The notes under the pieces were generated by a model, which was not told the origin of the DNA, did not search any database, and saw only the letters and a list, made by a program, of their open reading frames with translations. 64,000 bases of DNA from Casuarius casuarius (taxonomy: Eukaryota; Chordata; Aves; Casuariiformes; Casuariidae). Both the position numbers and the translations under genes were made by a program. Numbering within the stretch: position 1 is the stretch's first letter; the number at the start of each line of letters is the position of its first letter. Shown piece by piece: positions 60,901 through 64,000 of the stretch. The stretch is taken from positions 3,700,269-3,764,268 of the forward strand of contig PTFA01000086.1 in NCBI GenBank assembly GCA_003342895.1, read 5' to 3'.

Positions 60901-62662
60901 TTTTGAAGGCACATGTGCTGAGTTTGCTTTTAAAGCCATAGTTTAGGCTTGGTATATTAATGCAATTCAAGGAAAGCTTCCAGGCTTTGCTGAACACTTC
61001 TACCTTTCAGTCTTTGGAGAAAAGGCAAGGGTCTACTAGAGAAGGTTGTGGTGCTTCCAAATTGTATTGGATCTGAATATTTCTCCTACAGCAGCAGGGC
61101 CTCGATAGCTTATTCCATTCTAGTGACTGTCCATTTAGGGAGAAATATTCAGAAGTCTGACATTTCCTGATAGTTAGGATATCTCTGCTGGACTTGGCTG
61201 AAGAGAAGTTATGCAAGAGTNTATTTCTGCAGTGCCCCAGATGTTGATAATTTTATTCTGGCATGGTGAGGTTGGCTAAGAGATGTCATTGTGAGGAAAC
61301 CTAAAATCTAGTAATATAGACAAGGAAGGAAGTGGACTGAGAGCTAGTCAGATCTGCAATTCATGATGCAAAAGCCTTGTCACGGGTTTCATAATTGATT
61401 GTTTAATGGTGCATTTAGCCATCACACCCATGGGTTTCTATTGACTTTATGTTGCTTTTCTTTCAAGCAGAAGAAAAGCCAGTATAAGGAGCCAGCTTAC
61501 ACTGCAATAAATACATAAAAGCATTAGTCACATACACAAGCATTTTGAAGTCGTTTCTGTACTTCGGCAGTAACCTAAGAAACTAGGTATATTTCTACCC
61601 TATTAACGAGTTGGAGAAAGAATCCACCAGCAGAAAAAAAATGCTCCTTAAGTTGTCTGTCAGCTCTAGAACCTCCCCAAAAAGAACTTTTAAAAAGAGT
61701 GTATTTAAGGAAGCAGGAAAGTGAATCTATTTAATATTAGAGTCTATATGCAACAGGTATGGAAGGACAGCCTGCCTACGCCATCTAGTAGCTGCAAATA
61801 GGCTAATACACTGGCACTGTATTCTTTTTGGCGCTGCGTTTAGTTAGTGATCCAGGAACTGATCAGATTTATTTCTTTTTTAGAGAGGCTGCTGACTGCA
61901 GACCCTTCTCTTCTCATTGCGGTCTTTATGCTGAGAGTAGATTTCTGACAGTGGTTGAGCTTTGCAGTAGTTGGACCTGACCTGTTTGACTGTTTCAGAG
62001 TTGTACAGTTTGATTTGCCTGGACAAGTTTGCTCTTTCCACTGGTTGCGGTGAGGGGCTAGGATGGCTACTCAGTCACACACAGACTAGCTCAGAATTCA
62101 AAATGTTTTAGAAAGCTTGGAAAAGTTTTAGTGTCCTTCACGACAATCAGGTTTCAAATTAGAGATTGGTCATTAAAAGTGTGTATTATTTGTGCATTTA
62201 TACATGGTATAATCGTATGCACATCTCTATAATTAGCCAGAGGCACCCATAATTACAGATGTAACCATGCATTAAGTAGAGGGCAATATCGTGCATGAAT
62301 TTTGCATTCACGACTGCATTCCTGCTTGCTTAGATTTCAGGGCCTGTTGTCCAGACAGACTTTGGGCAGCTAATTAGTAGTTAATGAAAAGCTCCTGCAG
62401 TGTACTGTTTCACAGCCCTCCTGGAATCCCAGCTGCTTGGCACAGGTTCCTTGAATACACAGAGATGAACACTCAGGAGTTGAAGCAGATGCTTTACCTC
62501 CTTTATATATCTGATATATTTAAAAACAGCTTCCAAAATTAAATCCCTTCAGGATGCATTGGTTATCTGACTTGTATGTAACTAAGAGCAGAATTAGTCT
62601 TCAAATGTTTAACTGGAAGTACAGCCATGCGTTAATGACAAATGATAGTGTAATATATTATG
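54918..62662. other. Gene-free non-coding stretch leading to exon 2
   Basis: No recognisable gene. A MIR relic lies at 57867-57945 and a short TA run near 57.47 kb. The segment 62.16-62.34 kb is rich in TAAT and GCAT cores and could hold a conserved element, but nothing decisive is visible. Single Ns stop after 61221. Confidence 0.7.
57867..57945 (+). repeat. MIR (CORE-SINE) relic, forward orientation
   Basis: TTCCTGCCTCTGCCACTGAT, then GGGCCAGTCATTTCACCCTC and TTGTGCCTCCAAATC, match the MIR core in order (tcctggctctgccactgac, gggcaagtcacttcacctc, tctgtgcctcag). Divergence is high, consistent with great age. Confidence 0.75.

Positions 62663-64000
<1,338 letters not shown>

Overview
The window is vertebrate nuclear DNA, most likely from a bird or a close sauropsid. 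It carries one recognisable protein-coding exon, at the far right end (62696-64000, + strand). This open frame of 435 codons runs off the window and encodes the six-transmembrane core and proximal C-terminus of a Kv2.1-type voltage-gated potassium channel (KCNB1). The exon opens at a textbook 3' splice site and lacks the N-terminal tetramerisation (T1) domain. That fits the known vertebrate gene layout, in which T1 sits on an earlier exon beyond a very long intron. The T1 sequence is nowhere in the window, so bases 1-62695 are best read as KCNB1 intron 1 (inference). The sauropsid assignment rests on CR1 fragments, a solo ERVL-like LTR, very sparse interspersed repeats and only decayed MIR-like (CORE-SINE) relics.

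Layout: 1-16 kb is unique non-coding DNA with a 31-bp tandem duplication, a 33-base poly-C run, a 105-bp pyrimidine tract and a few ancient SINE-like relics. 16-24 kb holds candidate neural regulatory motifs (RFX X-box/POU, RE1/REST-like) and old amniote repeats. 24-34 kb has a TAAT-rich cluster, MIR relics and a 44-bp-period local duplication with a hairpin. A 638-bp solo LTR with perfect 5-bp target-site duplications lies at 34338-34975. A clear CpG island sits at about 41.45-42.54 kb, with smaller CpG-rich spots to about 46.4 kb. A 95-bp poly-T tract follows at 46536-46630. 47-62 kb is AT-richer unique sequence with two oppositely oriented CR1 fragments, a MIR relic, a POU-dimer-like palindrome and a possible recursive splice site.

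Roughly 150 isolated single Ns are scattered through the non-coding part and none fall in the coding exon. They look like ambiguity calls, possibly heterozygous sites, rather than assembly gaps. I see no second protein-coding gene, tRNA, rRNA, CRISPR array or operon. The most interesting unexplained signal is the orphan CpG island about 20 kb upstream of KCNB1 exon 2, which could be an unannotated promoter.
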